This document shows, piece by piece, positions 1-11,790 of a DNA stretch of 64,000 bases. The notes below the pieces were generated by a model, which had not been told where the DNA came from, searched no databases, and saw only the letters and a list, made by a program, of their open reading frames with translations. Position 1 is the stretch's first letter. Each line of letters begins with the position of its first letter. Where the stretch lies: positions 9,009,438-9,073,437 of the forward strand of contig JAKSZT010054324.1 in assembly GCA_026826555.1 (NCBI GenBank), given 5' to 3'. Both the position numbers and the translations under genes were made by a program. This stretch comes from Tolypeutes matacus (Eukaryota > Chordata > Mammalia > Cingulata > Chlamyphoridae).

Positions 1-617
1 AAATATGCTTGATGGGTGGAAATGAACACCAGAAAAAGTGCTATTAGAAAAGTAAAAGAATAGGATAATGCAGCCACAGCCTATAAATTGTATGAAGTTT
101 GAATCCCTATGGAACATGGATTCCCTGACTGCTCACATTTGCACTTTTCTCAGATTAGAGAGAAGAGGTTGAAGAAAAAGGAGCATGTTCTAAAATAAAG
201 CAGGTACAAATAAATTCCCAACCCAGCTTGACTTCCTTTACTATTAGTAATCAAATCTTCAGAGGAATTTATTAGCCTTAAGTTGAAAGCAATTAAAAGA
301 AAAAGGAATGATATAATATATATAAATTAAGTGTGAATGATCACAGAAAATATTGAATTTATATACCTCCATTTTACATTTAATTCATTCAACATATTCC
401 TTCTTGACCTAAGATTCATATCTTTATGCATAAAACTGAGTTGAATGAAAACAAAGCGCTGTCGTTTTTATCTAAAACCTCCTTGCACAGACTGGAATCC
501 AAAACTGAGACAGTCCAAATAAATAAATAATGAAATCCATACTCTTTTTTTCTTATACTTAAGCCTTGAAATTAGAAATGCTTCTTAATTATATTTCCTT
601 GTAATTTTTCAAATTCC
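1..617. other. AT-rich unique sequence, nothing recognised
   Basis: No repeat family, exon or motif that I can support. Confidence 0.5.
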
Positions 618-812
618 TATTAAATGCTTACTATGTGATAAGCATAGCTAGGCAATTGTCTGTAAATTTTCTCTTTCAAACTGCATAATAACCCTGAGAC
701 ATCATTTGGAATTCATCTGAAGCCTGAAAGAGGTCAAAGAGCTATACTGAACAGCACTAAAATTTTAACTCAGGCCTTTGATTCTAAGACCTTTCCTTAA
801 CTTGGCTTTCCT
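618..812 (-). mobile_element. MIR SINE, antisense
   Basis: 'atgcttactatgtgataagc', 'ataataaccctgagacatca' and 'aactcaggcctttgattcta'. Confidence 0.6.
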
Positions 813-849
813 TTCCTAAACTCCTTGCTAAATTCAGTTAATTACTGTG

Positions 850-1266
850 CATCTTAGTTTGCCAGGGCTGCTATAACAAATGCCACAGACAGGTTGGCTT
901 AAACAACAGGAATCTATTTCCACAGTTTGGAGGCTAGAAGTCCACTATCAAGCTACTGGCAAGCCATGCTTTTTCTGAAGTCTGTAGCATGCTGGTGGTG
1001 GTTTGCCTGCAATCCACAGCTCAATCTCTGCCTCCATCACATAGTGACCAGCCTCCTTATGTCCCCACTTCGCTCCCACTACTGTGTCCAAATTTCCTTT
1101 ACTCATAAGGACTTCAGTCATGCTGGATCAAGGCTCACCCTGATTCAGTTTGGCCTCATCTTAATAGGCTCTTTGAAGATCCTATTTATAAATGAGTTCA
1201 CATCCCCAGGACTGGGGATTAGGACCTGAATGTGTCTTTGTGGGAGACATGATTCAATCCATAACA
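850..1266 (-). mobile_element. MaLR-type solo LTR (MLT1-like), antisense
   Basis: The sequence reads from 'cttagtttgccagggctgct' to 'tcaatccataaca', the two ends of an MLT1/MaLR LTR in reverse orientation. The internal 'gtggcttaaacaac' type block (here 'ttggcttaaacaac') and the LTR polyadenylation side lie at the left. It is heavily diverged and no internal retroviral-like sequence adjoins it, so it is a solo LTR. Confidence 0.75.
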
Positions 1267-1344
1267 CCGTGGGATGTGAAGTCTTATCACCATTAATAAC
1301 ACTAACAAAGTGCACATGGGTAAAACATCCTTTTAAAATATACT

Positions 1345-2212
1345 TTAAAGCATAAAATACCCCTGGTACTGGAGATTATTACCAAACATTAATCAGCGAT
1401 GCAAGGGATTATTACCAAGCGTTAATCAGCGATGCATTTGGGAAAAGACCTTAACCATAAGGGGGAACTATTAAATATAATAGAGTTTTTATGGCTAAGA
1501 GATTTCAAAGTGAGTCAGGAGGTCATTCTGGAGGTTTGTCCTATGCAGGTCTCAGGCAGATTTCACAAACTGACACAGTAAACAAGGCCTCAAATGAAAG
1601 TGCTCCCAAGGGCTCTAAGGATATCCAGACACCATAGGCAAGCCAGACAGACAGCCACATAAAATCAACACCTCCTCAGCAAATCTTATCTGGGAATATA
1701 TGAAAATCTATTTCCCCAAATATAATGTAGTTATACTCATTTATAATTACCTTAATCATGATTCTTCTATTCCTTTTATGTGAGCCTATAGTTTTCAATG
1801 TACCTGTTAAATATATTTCTCAGAGACTTAAATCTTCCAATCATTCATATGCCGGTTGAGCCCTGAAACCCAGCACAGTTGCCGCAACTCCTCCTCTCCA
1901 GTTCTTCAGGTTTGCCCTTGAAAATTAACAAAATGATGATGATGGACCAGTCCCATCCCCCAAACAAGGAGTATCTTCAACTGTAAGCAAAACAATTCTT
2001 TTCCTCTGCTTCATAATATCTAAGTCCCTTAGCCTGAAGCAGTCAGAGTAGGCATCATCCCAAATCCCTCAAGGTTGAGAAATGAACAAACATAAGGGGG
2101 GAGTGTAACCATGGACCAAAGCAGATTCATTGTTATTGTAGTTATTATCTTGTGTTAACTGAGTAACTTGTAATATTGATATAAAAGTAAAATAAAATAA
2201 AAAATATAAGAT
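1345..2212 (+). mobile_element. Unclassified retroposon, copy 1 (short 3' form)
   Basis: This copy is colinear with the repeats at 12573-13489 and 40519-42020. Shared blocks are 'gggaaaagacctt', 'ggctaagagatttcaaa', 'aggtcattctggaggt', 'ttatactcatttataa', 'ccagttcttcagg' and 'aatgaacaaacataagggg'. Here the homology stops at about 2182 and passes straight into an A/T-rich tail (taaaataaaataaaaaat). It therefore lacks the L1 3'-UTR-like part of the other two copies. Near its 5' end a 33-bp block is tandemly duplicated (1374-1435). 'AAAATATA' occurs on both flanks and could be a short TSD. Confidence 0.6.
1374..1435. repeat. 33-bp tandem duplication
   Basis: Two adjacent copies of 'gattattaccaa...' share the block 'ttaatcagcgatgca' with about two mismatches over 29 bases. 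Only one copy of the block is expected in the host element. Confidence 0.8.
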
Positions 2213-2371
2213 TCTATTTTCCCTTGTATTTAAGAATGGATCGTAGATTTTCAAATAGACAGAAGACTCAAATTCCAACTATTCTCACCCCCCATGTGAA
2301 ATCAGAGTAAAGACAAAAGTGCAGCAAAGGCAAAAACCTGCCTTTAAAGAAAACCAGACATCACTAGGGAA

Positions 2372-2545
2372 CAAATTCTGGCTCTCTTTTAAGTGTCATT
2401 GGGTATATCACTTCTCCTCTCAGAGACCAAGTATCTTCATGTATAAGGTGGAAAAAATAATTTCTCCCCCAAAGTATTGACTCAAGAATTATATCAAATA
2501 GCACATAAATTACCCAAATTCATGCCCAGAAAATAGTAGCTAGTA
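2372..2545 (+). mobile_element. MIR SINE
   Basis: 'ttctggctctcttttaagtg', 'gggtatatcacttctcctct' and 'cttcatgtataaggtgg'. Confidence 0.55.
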
Positions 2546-3189
2546 TGGTCAGCTCAATTTTTTAGGAGCAATTTAACTAATTTGCAGAGTAAAGATGGAT
2601 GAAGTTGAAAAACTTCATTAATATATAAAATAATTTGGAGAATATGCAGGAAAATTCCTGTTCTAGTCCTGGTCAAAACATGGTTCTCATCATCCTCTTT
2701 TATAATAGGTGCTATCTAACCTTTTCAGCTAGGGAAGTGATTCAGGCCCAAGTCCCTTCTGCACCTAATAACAGTTAACTTGCCCCAAGATGATACTGAG
2801 CTACTATGACTTAATTTAAACATTATTGGAATTATCTGTGACCTTTCAAGGCCTTCCCTTACCTCCCCAATATACACACACACATCATACACACCACCAT
2901 CAACACCTTTCTCTCAGCCAATTTATATTTGACTCTTATTTTTCTATACACTGCCTTCCAAGTGGACCTTCAGCTTACATTTCAACACCATCATTGACAG
3001 AGAAATAATTTCCTCCTGAACATGCATACTATATGATATTTTGATAATTCTGAAAAAAATCCTCCCTTACACTAAACCAAATCTCTTTTAGAATAATATT
3101 AATTTGGGAATTTTCTGAAAATAACTCATCTAATCCCTTTTCCATGAAGTCAACTCTGAGATAAGTCCTACACAAATCAGGTTTGACCA
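2546..3189. other. Unique sequence, nothing recognised
   Basis: It contains a short CA/CACC-rich run near 2870-2905. The 60-residue frame there is accidental. Confidence 0.5.
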
Positions 3190-3500
3190 CAAAGGCATTA
3201 TGCTAAGTGAAAGATGCCAGCCTCAAAAGATTACATACAGCATGATTCCATCCATATGATATCACAAAAAAGATGAAACTATAGGGACAGAGTACATATC
3301 CATGGTAGCCAGGGTTTAGGGTTGGGGAGAGGGTGGTAGAGTCTGACTAAAAAGAGGCAACATATGAGCTTTCTTTGGGATGCTAAAATTATTCTGTATC
3401 TTGATTCTGTTGGTGGCTATAATAATTTATGCATGTATTAATACCCAAAGAACTGTACACCAAGAAAGTGAATACTCCTATATATAAATTTAAAATAATA
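3190..3500 (+). mobile_element. L1M 3' fragment
   Basis: 'attatgctaagtgaaagatg', 'cagcatgattccatccatat' and 'cagggtttagggttgggga' form the typical L1 ORF2-end/3' UTR junction. Confidence 0.65.
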
Positions 3501-3742
3501 ATATTTATTGATCTCTTACTATGTGCCAGGTGCTTATTCTTTCATTTTAATCCTCACAATAACCCCATGAGAAAGGTAATATTATTATCATTCCCATTAT
3601 ACTGATGAAGAAACTGAGGCTGAGAGAAGTAAATTAACTTGCCTCAGGTCACAAAACTTGATAGAGACAGAGCTTTTATTTTAACCCAAGCAGTCTGACT
3701 CGAGAACTAAATGCTTATACTACTGTTCTATGCTTTCTGTGG
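3500..3742 (-). mobile_element. MIR SINE, antisense
   Basis: 'ttactatgtgccaggtgctt', 'ttttaatcctcacaataacc', 'actgatgaagaaactgaggc' and 'cttgcctcaggtcaca'. Nearly full length. Confidence 0.85.
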
Positions 3743-4540
3743 AAAGAGCAAAAAGGGTCTTCATTTAGTCTTTATCAGTGAAACTGCATGATCTATTTAA
3801 AGAGCAGAGCACCACATAGAACTGCATCAACTTAACTTAACAAGCAATGGAGCCAAGCAGATCAAACCAAGACAAACAGAGCTCTAGGCCCACAAAAAGT
3901 CTCCATTTTTCTTTAAGTAACTAATATTAAACTTTCCAATTTCCAGTTTTCTTTGTAATGAAATGTCTTCCCATTAACATGCTAAATAAATTTCAAAATT
4001 AACTTTCTAATGTCTGTAGACACTGTTATGAAAATCTTTCCTCAACTGTCCCATAAGGAATCCAGATTCCAGTGGAAAGGAATTAGAATACATCGACTGA
4101 AAGCTCAAATAATTGTTTAAAAATTCAGAAATTGTATTCCATTTGTTCTCCCTCTCTACTTCCCCAACACTAAACCCTTCCGGATATTCTTTTGGAACTA
4201 AAACCTCTTAGTAATGAGGCAAACGGATAAATACACCCACGTCTGGTGACTTGTGGTCATTCTTACACATTCATTGAGGTCTTTCAGTCCTACAGTCTAT
4301 ATCCCTACAAACTCCATTCCATGCATTTTGCAAAAACAAAACTAGCAACTAAAACAGTGGTGCATGGTCTGCATCATAATTCAGCAGCAGTGGGAGCAAC
4401 TGTAATGAGAAAAAGAATTATGATGGCTTTTTAAAACTAAGAGTTACAAAGAAGATCTAGACTTAGTAAGCACTTTTTTGAGATGAGAGAGGCTGCTTAG
4501 TTTTGATGAGGAGAGTTGGTTATAAAAAACCAATTCTTGC
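3743..4540. other. Unique sequence, nothing recognised
   Basis: AT-rich; no supported feature. Confidence 0.5.
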
Positions 4541-4629
4541 TTTTTTTTTTAGGATGTACCAGGGACTGAACTCAGTACCTCATACATGGGAAGCAGGGAC
4601 TCAACCACTTAAGCTACATCCACTCCCCG
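4541..4629 (-). mobile_element. Monomeric DAS SINE head, antisense
   Basis: Only one tRNA-like head is present (minus strand: 'gggagtggatgtagctta', B box 'gagttcagtccc'), followed at once by a T10 tract at 4541-4550. TTCTTG flanks it on both sides (4534-4539 and 4631-4636). This is a short, single-head version of the element seen as dimers elsewhere. Confidence 0.75.
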
Positions 4630-4971
4630 CTTCTTGACTTTTAATGTTCAATAGTTGTTCATGATGGATTTTAATCATTTCAGTACTTTTTTCCCAAGAG
4701 AGATTATATATACAGTCATGTACACATTTTCAGTCTCCAGTTAAGAATGATCCAAGATCTATGTGATATTTCTGCCTTGCGTCCACATTTCCTGGAATGT
4801 TCAAGGGTTTAACGGAGCTATTCTCACCCAACATCATCATCCTCCAGACATCTTTAGCCTGAACCCTTTTAAAATTCAGAAACAATTCTTCTAATGAACC
4901 CCGTTATACCTTATGTAACCTACAATTAAATTTCATACAAAGTCATATCAAAAAAGGCACCAAAGAGGCAT

Positions 4972-5205
4972 TAGTGGAAAGAACCTGCTTGGTTCTTGGT
5001 CTTTGGAATAGAACAGTTCTGGGCCCCATTCTTCACTCAATCTTTTGCCAGCAGTGTGACATGCAATTTGAATTCTTTAGTCTTCTTTCTTCTGTAAAAG
5101 TGGGATAACCATATTTACCTTTCAGACCTACCATTAGAATCAAAGATGGTACTCTCCTAGCAAAGTTCTTCTCACATACTAGGCCTTCTGTAAGTGGTAG
5201 GTATA
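4972..5205 (+). mobile_element. MIR SINE
   Basis: 'aacagttctgggccccattc', 'gtgtgacatgcaatttgaat' and 'tcttctgtaaaagtgggata'. Confidence 0.5.
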
Positions 5206-6094
5206 ATTACAACCAAAGAAAGGCATCCTACAGATGAAACACTGTTCATCTGTGGCCATTTACAGCTTTATTTCATAATATTTCCTTAGGCTAATTTCTC
5301 TACTCCATGCCCCAATATCAGGTTTGATCTTGTTATAAACTCACAGGCTTTGCAGTGTTAATTATTAGTTACCAGCACACCGCTCACAGAATATAATGGC
5401 TTTTAGTTTATGAATTTAGGCCCACTACAGGAATACTTGTGACATGTGAAATGACTTTGCAACCTGATGTGCTAACAGGGAGATTGCACAACCTTAATTC
5501 ACAGGCGCAAGCACGTACACCCACTCACCCAGGAAGTGTGGGGGTCTTGTGGAAGTCAGTAGCTTATCTATTATGTGCACTCGGGAGCTGTAAACAAGAC
5601 CATGTGAGGACTCAACTAGAATGCTTCCTCTGAGTCAGTATTAAACAAACTTCCGAACTGTTAGGGAAGGAAATGGGGCACTGTACCCCACAAAGATACC
5701 CAGGGCAGAAAGCCAGGGACTGTGGGAGTTGTGGTCAATATTCTGTCAGAGACTGATGCAATAATTAAAGTGCAGTTTGTAACAAAAACTAATTTCTGCA
5801 AAATAATTAACAGTTAGCCTGAATTAGAATGGGTGTAACTTCCATACAGAGTGTCCGATCAGAAATACTAATAATTTCCATGTGGTGTGTTCTATCAGAA
5901 ATTTATATGACTTATTAAGTGGGGAAACCTGTGGTGTTTTACTTCATGAGATTGCTAGCACAACTTCCTATTTGGTGATGAAAACTTCAGTGTCATGGTC
6001 TCTAATATGATTTTGATTTAGATGAATCAGAAGCAGAGATTTCATCAACGGTAAAAAATAAATAAATAAAATGCCAGCAGATCAGATTCTCACA
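5206..6094. other. Unique sequence, nothing recognised
   Basis: Mixed composition with a slightly GC-richer part at 5500-5720. No splice-bounded frame was found. Confidence 0.45.
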
Positions 6095-6295
6095 GACAGC
6101 GTAGCATCATGCAGTGGAAAGGACACAGGCTTTGAAATCAGAAGTGTTCCAACTCTGTATTTTCTAGTTTTATGGTCTTGGGCAAGTTACATCTTACTAA
6201 GATTCAGTTTTCTCATCTATAAGATCATGACATTCACAGGGTTCTAACTGAGATCAAATCAGATGTTTGACAAGTAAGCACTTTGGCATATATGA
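6095..6295 (+). mobile_element. MIR SINE
   Basis: 'gcagtggaaaggacacaggc', 'tcttgggcaagttacatctt' and 'cagttttctcatctataaga'. Confidence 0.75.
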
Positions 6296-6643
6296 AGAGC
6301 TATATGACTGTGATATATATTATAATGATTCACTGCAATTAACCTTTAAATGTTGTCAGATCAACTAAAAGAGAGTTGGGAAGAAATCAAATTTAGAATA
6401 CACTGAAATTGTTTTGCTTGATGTAGATAATGAGGACTAAAGCTTACATCCCTTTTGGCCTGAAGTGTATTTTTATTTTTAGGAAGGGACAAAGATGAAT
6501 ATCACCTATAACTGAAAATCTGCAGTTATAGATGAATACATATGCTCTTAATTACATATAATTTTACTTCTGAGTTTTAGAAGACTGAATACAGAAATCA
6601 TAAAACAAAATAAGAGGAACAGTGAAAACATGTTAATCCTTAC

Positions 6644-6764
6644 CAAGGTCTACAAAGTAGTATGCTTCATTAAGTGTTGTCTGGATGTTCAGACAGTAAA
6701 GGACATCACCATTTCCGGCAATCCAAGGCTTGACCTCACACTTGGATTTCTGAAGGTAAACTTC
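6644..6764 (-). CDS. Candidate internal coding exon, host gene unknown
   Basis: This 121-bp stretch has the anatomy of an internal exon on the minus strand. It is preceded by a pyrimidine-rich acceptor ending 'tttcctttcag' and followed by a consensus donor 'G|gtaagg'. Only one of the three frames is open across it; the other two hit stops. The open frame enters in phase 0, leaves after one base of a codon (phase 1), and encodes about 40 residues beginning EVYLQKSKCEVKPW. Two cysteines and an alternation of hydrophobic and polar residues would suit an extracellular beta-rich domain, but I do not recognise the family. No repeat family that I know covers it, unlike most of its surroundings. No partner exon was found, so a pseudo-exon or a chance open frame remains possible. 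If real, it puts a minus-strand gene across at least this part of the window. Confidence 0.5.
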
Positions 6765-7284
6765 CTGAAAGGAAATTAAATACAGAGAACCTCTTCCAGC
6801 TTGAGATACCGGTTCTGTGAAAAACACTGTGAGAAACATTTAGAATAAATTAACTTTTTAAATTTACACTAAAAATATTAAAGCCAAAGAAACGACAGTG
6901 AGGCTTTTTTAATTTAGAAGAGGAAGTGAAGTCAAAATCAAAGATGTTCAAAATATCCTTTTCTCCCTGCCTATCTCCATATAAAAAAGAGGCTCTAAAG
7001 TAAGATAAAAGAGTTGCTCCTTCCCTCCAGATAATATTTTCACTTAAGTTGCAATTTCCAGGCCTTAAAAATGAACACATTCAGCCAAAAGAAAAAGAAA
7101 GAAGAAATATAACAGCCATAATTTACAGATGTGACATCTATAAATTAAATATGAAAATTATTCTTACGATTTTCATTACTCTAGCTACCCAAGACCATTC
7201 AAACTCTTCTCTAAGAGTAGTAGTATTTATTCTGGGTTCAGTGAACTCTTCAAGAGGTCAACTAGAGTCCATACGTCAGGCAGA
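6765..7284. other. Putative intron upstream of the candidate exon
   Basis: On the minus strand this leads into the acceptor at 6765. It contains frames of 76 and 118 residues that lack any recognisable motif. Confidence 0.4.
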
Positions 7285-7640
7285 TGAGACGCTGCCTATT
7301 TTTAAAAGACCTCTAAAGAAGGAAATTCCACAAGCTCTTCCAATTATACATTCCAGTGTCTCTCAAACATCACTGTCTGAAAATTTTTCCTTTTCTCTTA
7401 TCTAAATCCCTCATGCTGCAACTTAAGCCTGTTGCCTCCTGTCAGGTTCTTAATGGGAATCTTCATCATCCTTAATAGTTCAACCTCTTCACATTAGGCT
7501 CTTTTCAAATTCTGCAAGCCAGACACCATTGACTTCTAAACTCTCTGTTTGCAGCTCTTTATTCATCTTTGTTACTCACCTCTGATTTTCTCACAAGTTC
7601 TCTTCCTCCAAACTTTGTATTCATTTCACATGTCCTTTAA
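7285..7640 (-). mobile_element. L3/CR1-type LINE fragment, antisense
   Basis: Blocks such as 'aggaaattccacaagctctt', 'cctcatgctgcaacttaagc' and 'ctgttgcctcctgtc' match the antisense 3' region of mammalian CR1/L3 LINEs. It is very diverged. Confidence 0.5.
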
Positions 7641-8467
7641 AAATATTTAGGAAAAAAAAAAGACTAAATGAAAGGAAAATTACCAAGTAATTTCACTACA
7701 CTAAAACAACTTATGTGCAATATTCTTTTTTTCTTGTTCCTCATACATATACAAGCACACATCACTGTAACCATTATGTGCAATTTTATTGAATTTATTC
7801 TGAGTTTTAAATTCCTTAAGTTTCACAACCCAAAACTTGCTTTGAATGAGCTAGTCTAACATTGTAATGTCAAAAATGCTGGTATACCTTCATTCAATAA
7901 CATTAAATGATTGACTACTAAGTACTGGTGTGCTCTGCTACATGCTAAGGATTCAAAGCATTTAACATAGAGTCTTTGCCCACCACAACTCATAACAAGA
8001 AATAGGGCCAACTAAATTAGAATGAAAAGGTTTCTGTATAGATTATTCCTTCATCCACCTATTCTACACAATCTTGTTGGTTAAGAGAGCTGGGTCTAGA
8101 GGGAGGGTCAGCTGAGTAGAACTCAGAATTGGGAGGGGCAGTAACTACAGCTAAATTTCCTCAGCTGCCACCCAACTAGTAGGAGGCCAGAACAACTAAG
8201 TACACACGTGCTATTCAGAGTTTAACAGGACCTCTGTAGGAGCAGGTTTGGTAAAAGTCTGAGCTCAGTGGCAACTGCCTTCCCAAACTTTTCTGAATTA
8301 TAAAACAGAGCTTTGTTACCAGAATGAAATAGCAATTTTGTACAACTGAAGAAAAAAAAAGAGAGAGAGAATGGTTAACGGTAAAACAACTCCGGAGTAA
8401 GTGTAACTTGAGAATTCACTTTTGTAATTGATAAAACAGTCTGTTATTAAAAGAGCAACCATCTGAA
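7641..8467. other. Unique sequence, nothing recognised
   Basis: A short GA-run lies at 8353-8370; nothing else is supported. Confidence 0.5.
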
Positions 8468-8560
8468 ATAAAATTTGATTCCAATACCATAGTGTGCTTG
8501 GACGAATGGTTTCTTTGGTCTGACCCTCAGTTTCCTCATCTGTAAAAGCAGATGTTGTTT
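8468..8560 (+). mobile_element. MIR SINE fragment
   Basis: 'gaccctcagtttcctcatct' and 'gtaaaagcaga'. Confidence 0.6.
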
Positions 8561-8817
8561 ACAGTGTTTTCCTGAACTCAGTCTAGGGAAGAGCAAATAT
8601 TAAAAATAACACAGTGTTTCCAAAAACTGAACATACAATCATTTCTTTACACATCCACATCCATTTCTACTACATCTTTGGCCTAGATAAAAGTAAAATG
8701 GAATAGACAGATGATGCTGTCAAGGGCTTAGTTTTTAAAATTGTATCCTGGTTTTAAACATTGAAGGAGCTTGCAGTTTAATGGCATCTGATTGAAGAGC
8801 AAAAGAGCGCGGTCATT

Positions 8818-8895
8818 TGTCCATTCATTCAATAAATATGTGTTAAGCATTTACCATGTACCAAGCTCTGTGCTAGGTACTGGCAATATTTTGAA
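8818..8895 (-). mobile_element. L2 3' end, antisense
   Basis: 'cattcattcaataaatatgt' and 'accaagctctgtgctaggta' are the reverse of the L2 3' terminus. Confidence 0.6.
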
Positions 8896-9499
8896 GAATA
8901 AAATTCAAAATTCAATTTTCTTTAATTAAAGAAAGTTTAATGAGAAGTCCATTTGTAAAGGGTGTGGGCAGTGTTAGGGAAAATTGAAGTACTCTAAGGC
9001 TAGCAACAGTGAGGAGGGGGAGGAAGAGAAGCCAAATAAACAGACCAGGGAAACTGAAGAAGAGGGAAAAAGTCAATATAAGGGTGCATTCTGAGATCAC
9101 AACTTTGTGATACTGGGACTTAATCCTTAGTGTCTAAGATACATACAGAATGTATCCTAGAGCTGTCTGCTAGTATAGCTGGGAAAAATATTTAGCCATG
9201 GATTTCCATCCCTTACTGTTTGAAGATTGCTGTCAAAGTTAACTTTCATAAATTCTGGAGCTCCACACATGAGTTTAACAAGTAGGATCCCACTGTGACC
9301 TGTGGCACTGAAGCCCTGCAGCAAAAAGTGAAAAAGTGCATGGTGTACACTTGAGATGAGCGTCTGGTATTATAACAAAAGTCAAATTCAGATTGTTACT
9401 CTCCATGCATCCAGGCTGGGATCAGAGGTGAGGCTTTGAAGATGTGAGTTAGCGTACTAGAGATTATGAATCAAATTAGTATGAGATTCTCCAGGAGGG

Positions 9500-9600
9500 T
9501 TAGACTTAACTTGGTAAAATGTAGCAAATATCAAAGACTTTTAAACAGAGGAGTTACATGACTAATTTTGTACTTTAGAAAGACTATAGTTGAATGACTG
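9500..9600 (-). mobile_element. L2 fragment, antisense
   Basis: 'aagacttttaaacagaggag' and 'ttacatgactaattttgtac' match the reverse of an internal L2 block. Confidence 0.45.
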
Positions 9601-9628
9601 AGGGTCAAAAAGAAGTCTTGTCTGATAA

Positions 9629-9649
9629 AAAAAAAAAAAAAAAAAAAAG
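9629..9649. repeat. Poly(A) tract
   Basis: About 20 A with no recognisable retroposon upstream. The adjoining sequence is an antisense L2. Confidence 0.9.
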
Positions 9650-10109
9650 CTTGCCTATTATTCTCAGAAAATTTGTGTTAATACTTGAAAAAGGCTTTTT
9701 TGGAACAATGATATCAAAGGAAATAAAAATTGTGTATGAAAAGAACTTATGAGAAACGAACCAAATGCAGCTGTAATCCTAAAAGTGCCAAAGTCTATCA
9801 TTTGCCTGTGATAGTGATGTAAGATGAAAACAAATCTATAAAATTCACCACTTTTAATTTCAGGATTTATCAATTCTGATGTGACTTTGTACTAGTCTCT
9901 GCATCTCTCTAGCTATTATTTGAATACTTATCAAATGAATATAAAAATACTTTTCTTTCTGCTTTGTGGAATTTGTATTGCCCCAAATACCTAGAACCTC
10001 CCTCTTTTTTTTCTTACCCAAAAATACTTGATGAGCAGCTACTATGTATCACCCGCTAGGACTATTGATACTATCATTAGTAAGATAGGCATAATATTTG
10101 CCCTGTAAT

Positions 10110-10195
10110 GATTAGGGTCCATATTTGTGTTCTGACTTTAATACTTAATTAACCCTGGGACATCAAGTAATTCACTTAATCTTTCTGAGCCTCAA
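10110..10195 (+). mobile_element. MIR SINE fragment (weak)
   Basis: 'catcaagtaattcacttaat' and 'ctttctgagcctcaaattg'. Confidence 0.4.
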
Positions 10196-10267
10196 ATTGT
10201 GAAAGGAGAGGGGAGAGGGAGAGAATAACACATATACAAGAGCATTGTGTTGAGCTAGATATTATTC

Positions 10268-10330
10268 ATGTATGCATTCAATAAACACTTAATAAGTTCT
10301 TTCCATAACTAACATGTGCCAGGCTCTATG
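10268..10330 (-). mobile_element. L2/MIR 3' end, antisense (weak)
   Basis: 'cattcaataaacacttaata' and 'acatgtgccaggctctatg'. Short and ambiguous between L2 and MIR. Confidence 0.4.
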
Positions 10331-10959
10331 TCTGCTTGTGACCCAAAAATAATATGCCAATAATGTGGGTTATTATTGTGTGTATTTGATGAACCAAACA
10401 GACTCTTTTTTGCTGTTTGGTTTGTTTGTTTAAAAAGCTTAGTCAGGCATTTTAATTTGTAAATTCAAGCATCAAACTGTAATGTTCTAGTACAGGTGTA
10501 GCAACAATTCTAATGGCTATATTCAACAAATAATTTGTGAACCTCATAGAGAGGATAACATTTGACACCTAAATAATCAAAGAGATAGTCAACAAAATTT
10601 GACAGTAAACTGAAGAGGAAAAATAATGAATAAAGGGAAGGGAAAAAAACTGTGGAACTGGAGAAATGATTTTGAACTATATTATCTCAGAATCACATAT
10701 TCTCAAACTCTTTTCTGTTAATGTTTTTTGGTATGAAGACTACCTCAAGAAGGTCAAATGCTTCATCAGTCCTCAAACTGTTTCTTGGTTAGAATTCAGT
10801 GGCAGTTCCATAAGATGACTTAGCGAAATATTTTGAAAATTAAAGATAAGAAGCTACTTCTTAAACATGATATATTGGAGAAGCTTTGGAAGCAATCATA
10901 GAGGAAATTTTATATAGATTAAACAACTTCCAAGTTTCAAGAAAAACTCTCAAAGGACA

Positions 10960-11790
10960 AACAAAACCTAAGAAAATATATTCAAAGTAAAAATAGTAAA
11001 GGGTAGGTATTCTGAATCTATTAGAGACCTTACAAATTTACTTTAAAAAATGCCTCTGTTAAGGAATGTACAAAGGGTATGAGAAGGCAGTCAAAAAAAG
11101 AGGAAACAAAAGTGCAATGGGAAAATGTTTGGTCTAAATGCTATTCAAAATATAAAAATTAAAGCAAAAAAAAAGAGATACAATACTATTCTATATCTGT
11201 TAAATTTCAAAATTAGGGGGAAAATATATATATAGTTGGTTACAGACAATAAAACAGGTACTCTCATCAGGCAATGCTGGTGGAAGTGTCAATAGGTACA
11301 TAAATATTTAGTATATGTTTACAAGAGCTTTAAAAATGTTGTTTCTATTTGACCCTAGTAATCCATCCTAGGAGTTTGTAAAATGTTTCTGTAAAGGGCC
11401 AAAGAGCAAATCTTTTAGGTTTTCTGGGCCACGTAGTCTGTTGCAAATACTTATCGATGCTGTTGTAGCACAAAAGCAGTCATAGACAATATATGATTGA
11501 ATGAGTGTGGCAGTATTCAATAATTCTTCATTTACAAAAACAGGGTCCCAGCCAGATTTTGCCCATGGAATAAGCTAAGGAATAACAAAAGTGAAAGAAC
11601 ATTCGTGATACAAAACTTACATATATTGTATGATCTCAATTATGTAAAAAAATATTTGTAGAGAAAATGTTAGAAGAAATAGCAGAATGTTAGCCAGATT
11701 TTTCTCTAGATAGTGAAATAAGGCCTTTTTTTTAACCTTCTTCCAAAATTTGCGATATTTTTAAGTATTAAAAATAAGAAAATGCAATCC
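10960..11790 (+). mobile_element. L1M 3' fragment, split by a hAT element
   Basis: 'cttctgtt'-poor, decayed L1M sequence carries the conserved end of ORF2 ('acaggtactctcatcaggca', 'ttgaccctagtaatccatcc'). It resumes after 11575 with 3' UTR sequence ('ttacatatattgtatgatct', 'tgtagagaaaatgttagaag'). The interruption at about 11386-11575 is a separate DNA transposon. Confidence 0.6.
11386..11575 (+). mobile_element. hAT-type nonautonomous element (MER group)
   Basis: 'tttctgtaaagggccaaaga', 'cttttaggttttctgggcca', 'gtcatagacaatatatgat' and 'cagccagattttgccca' are the signature of a common mammalian hAT-Charlie-type MER element. The subfamily is not assigned. It is nested in L1M. Confidence 0.7.
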
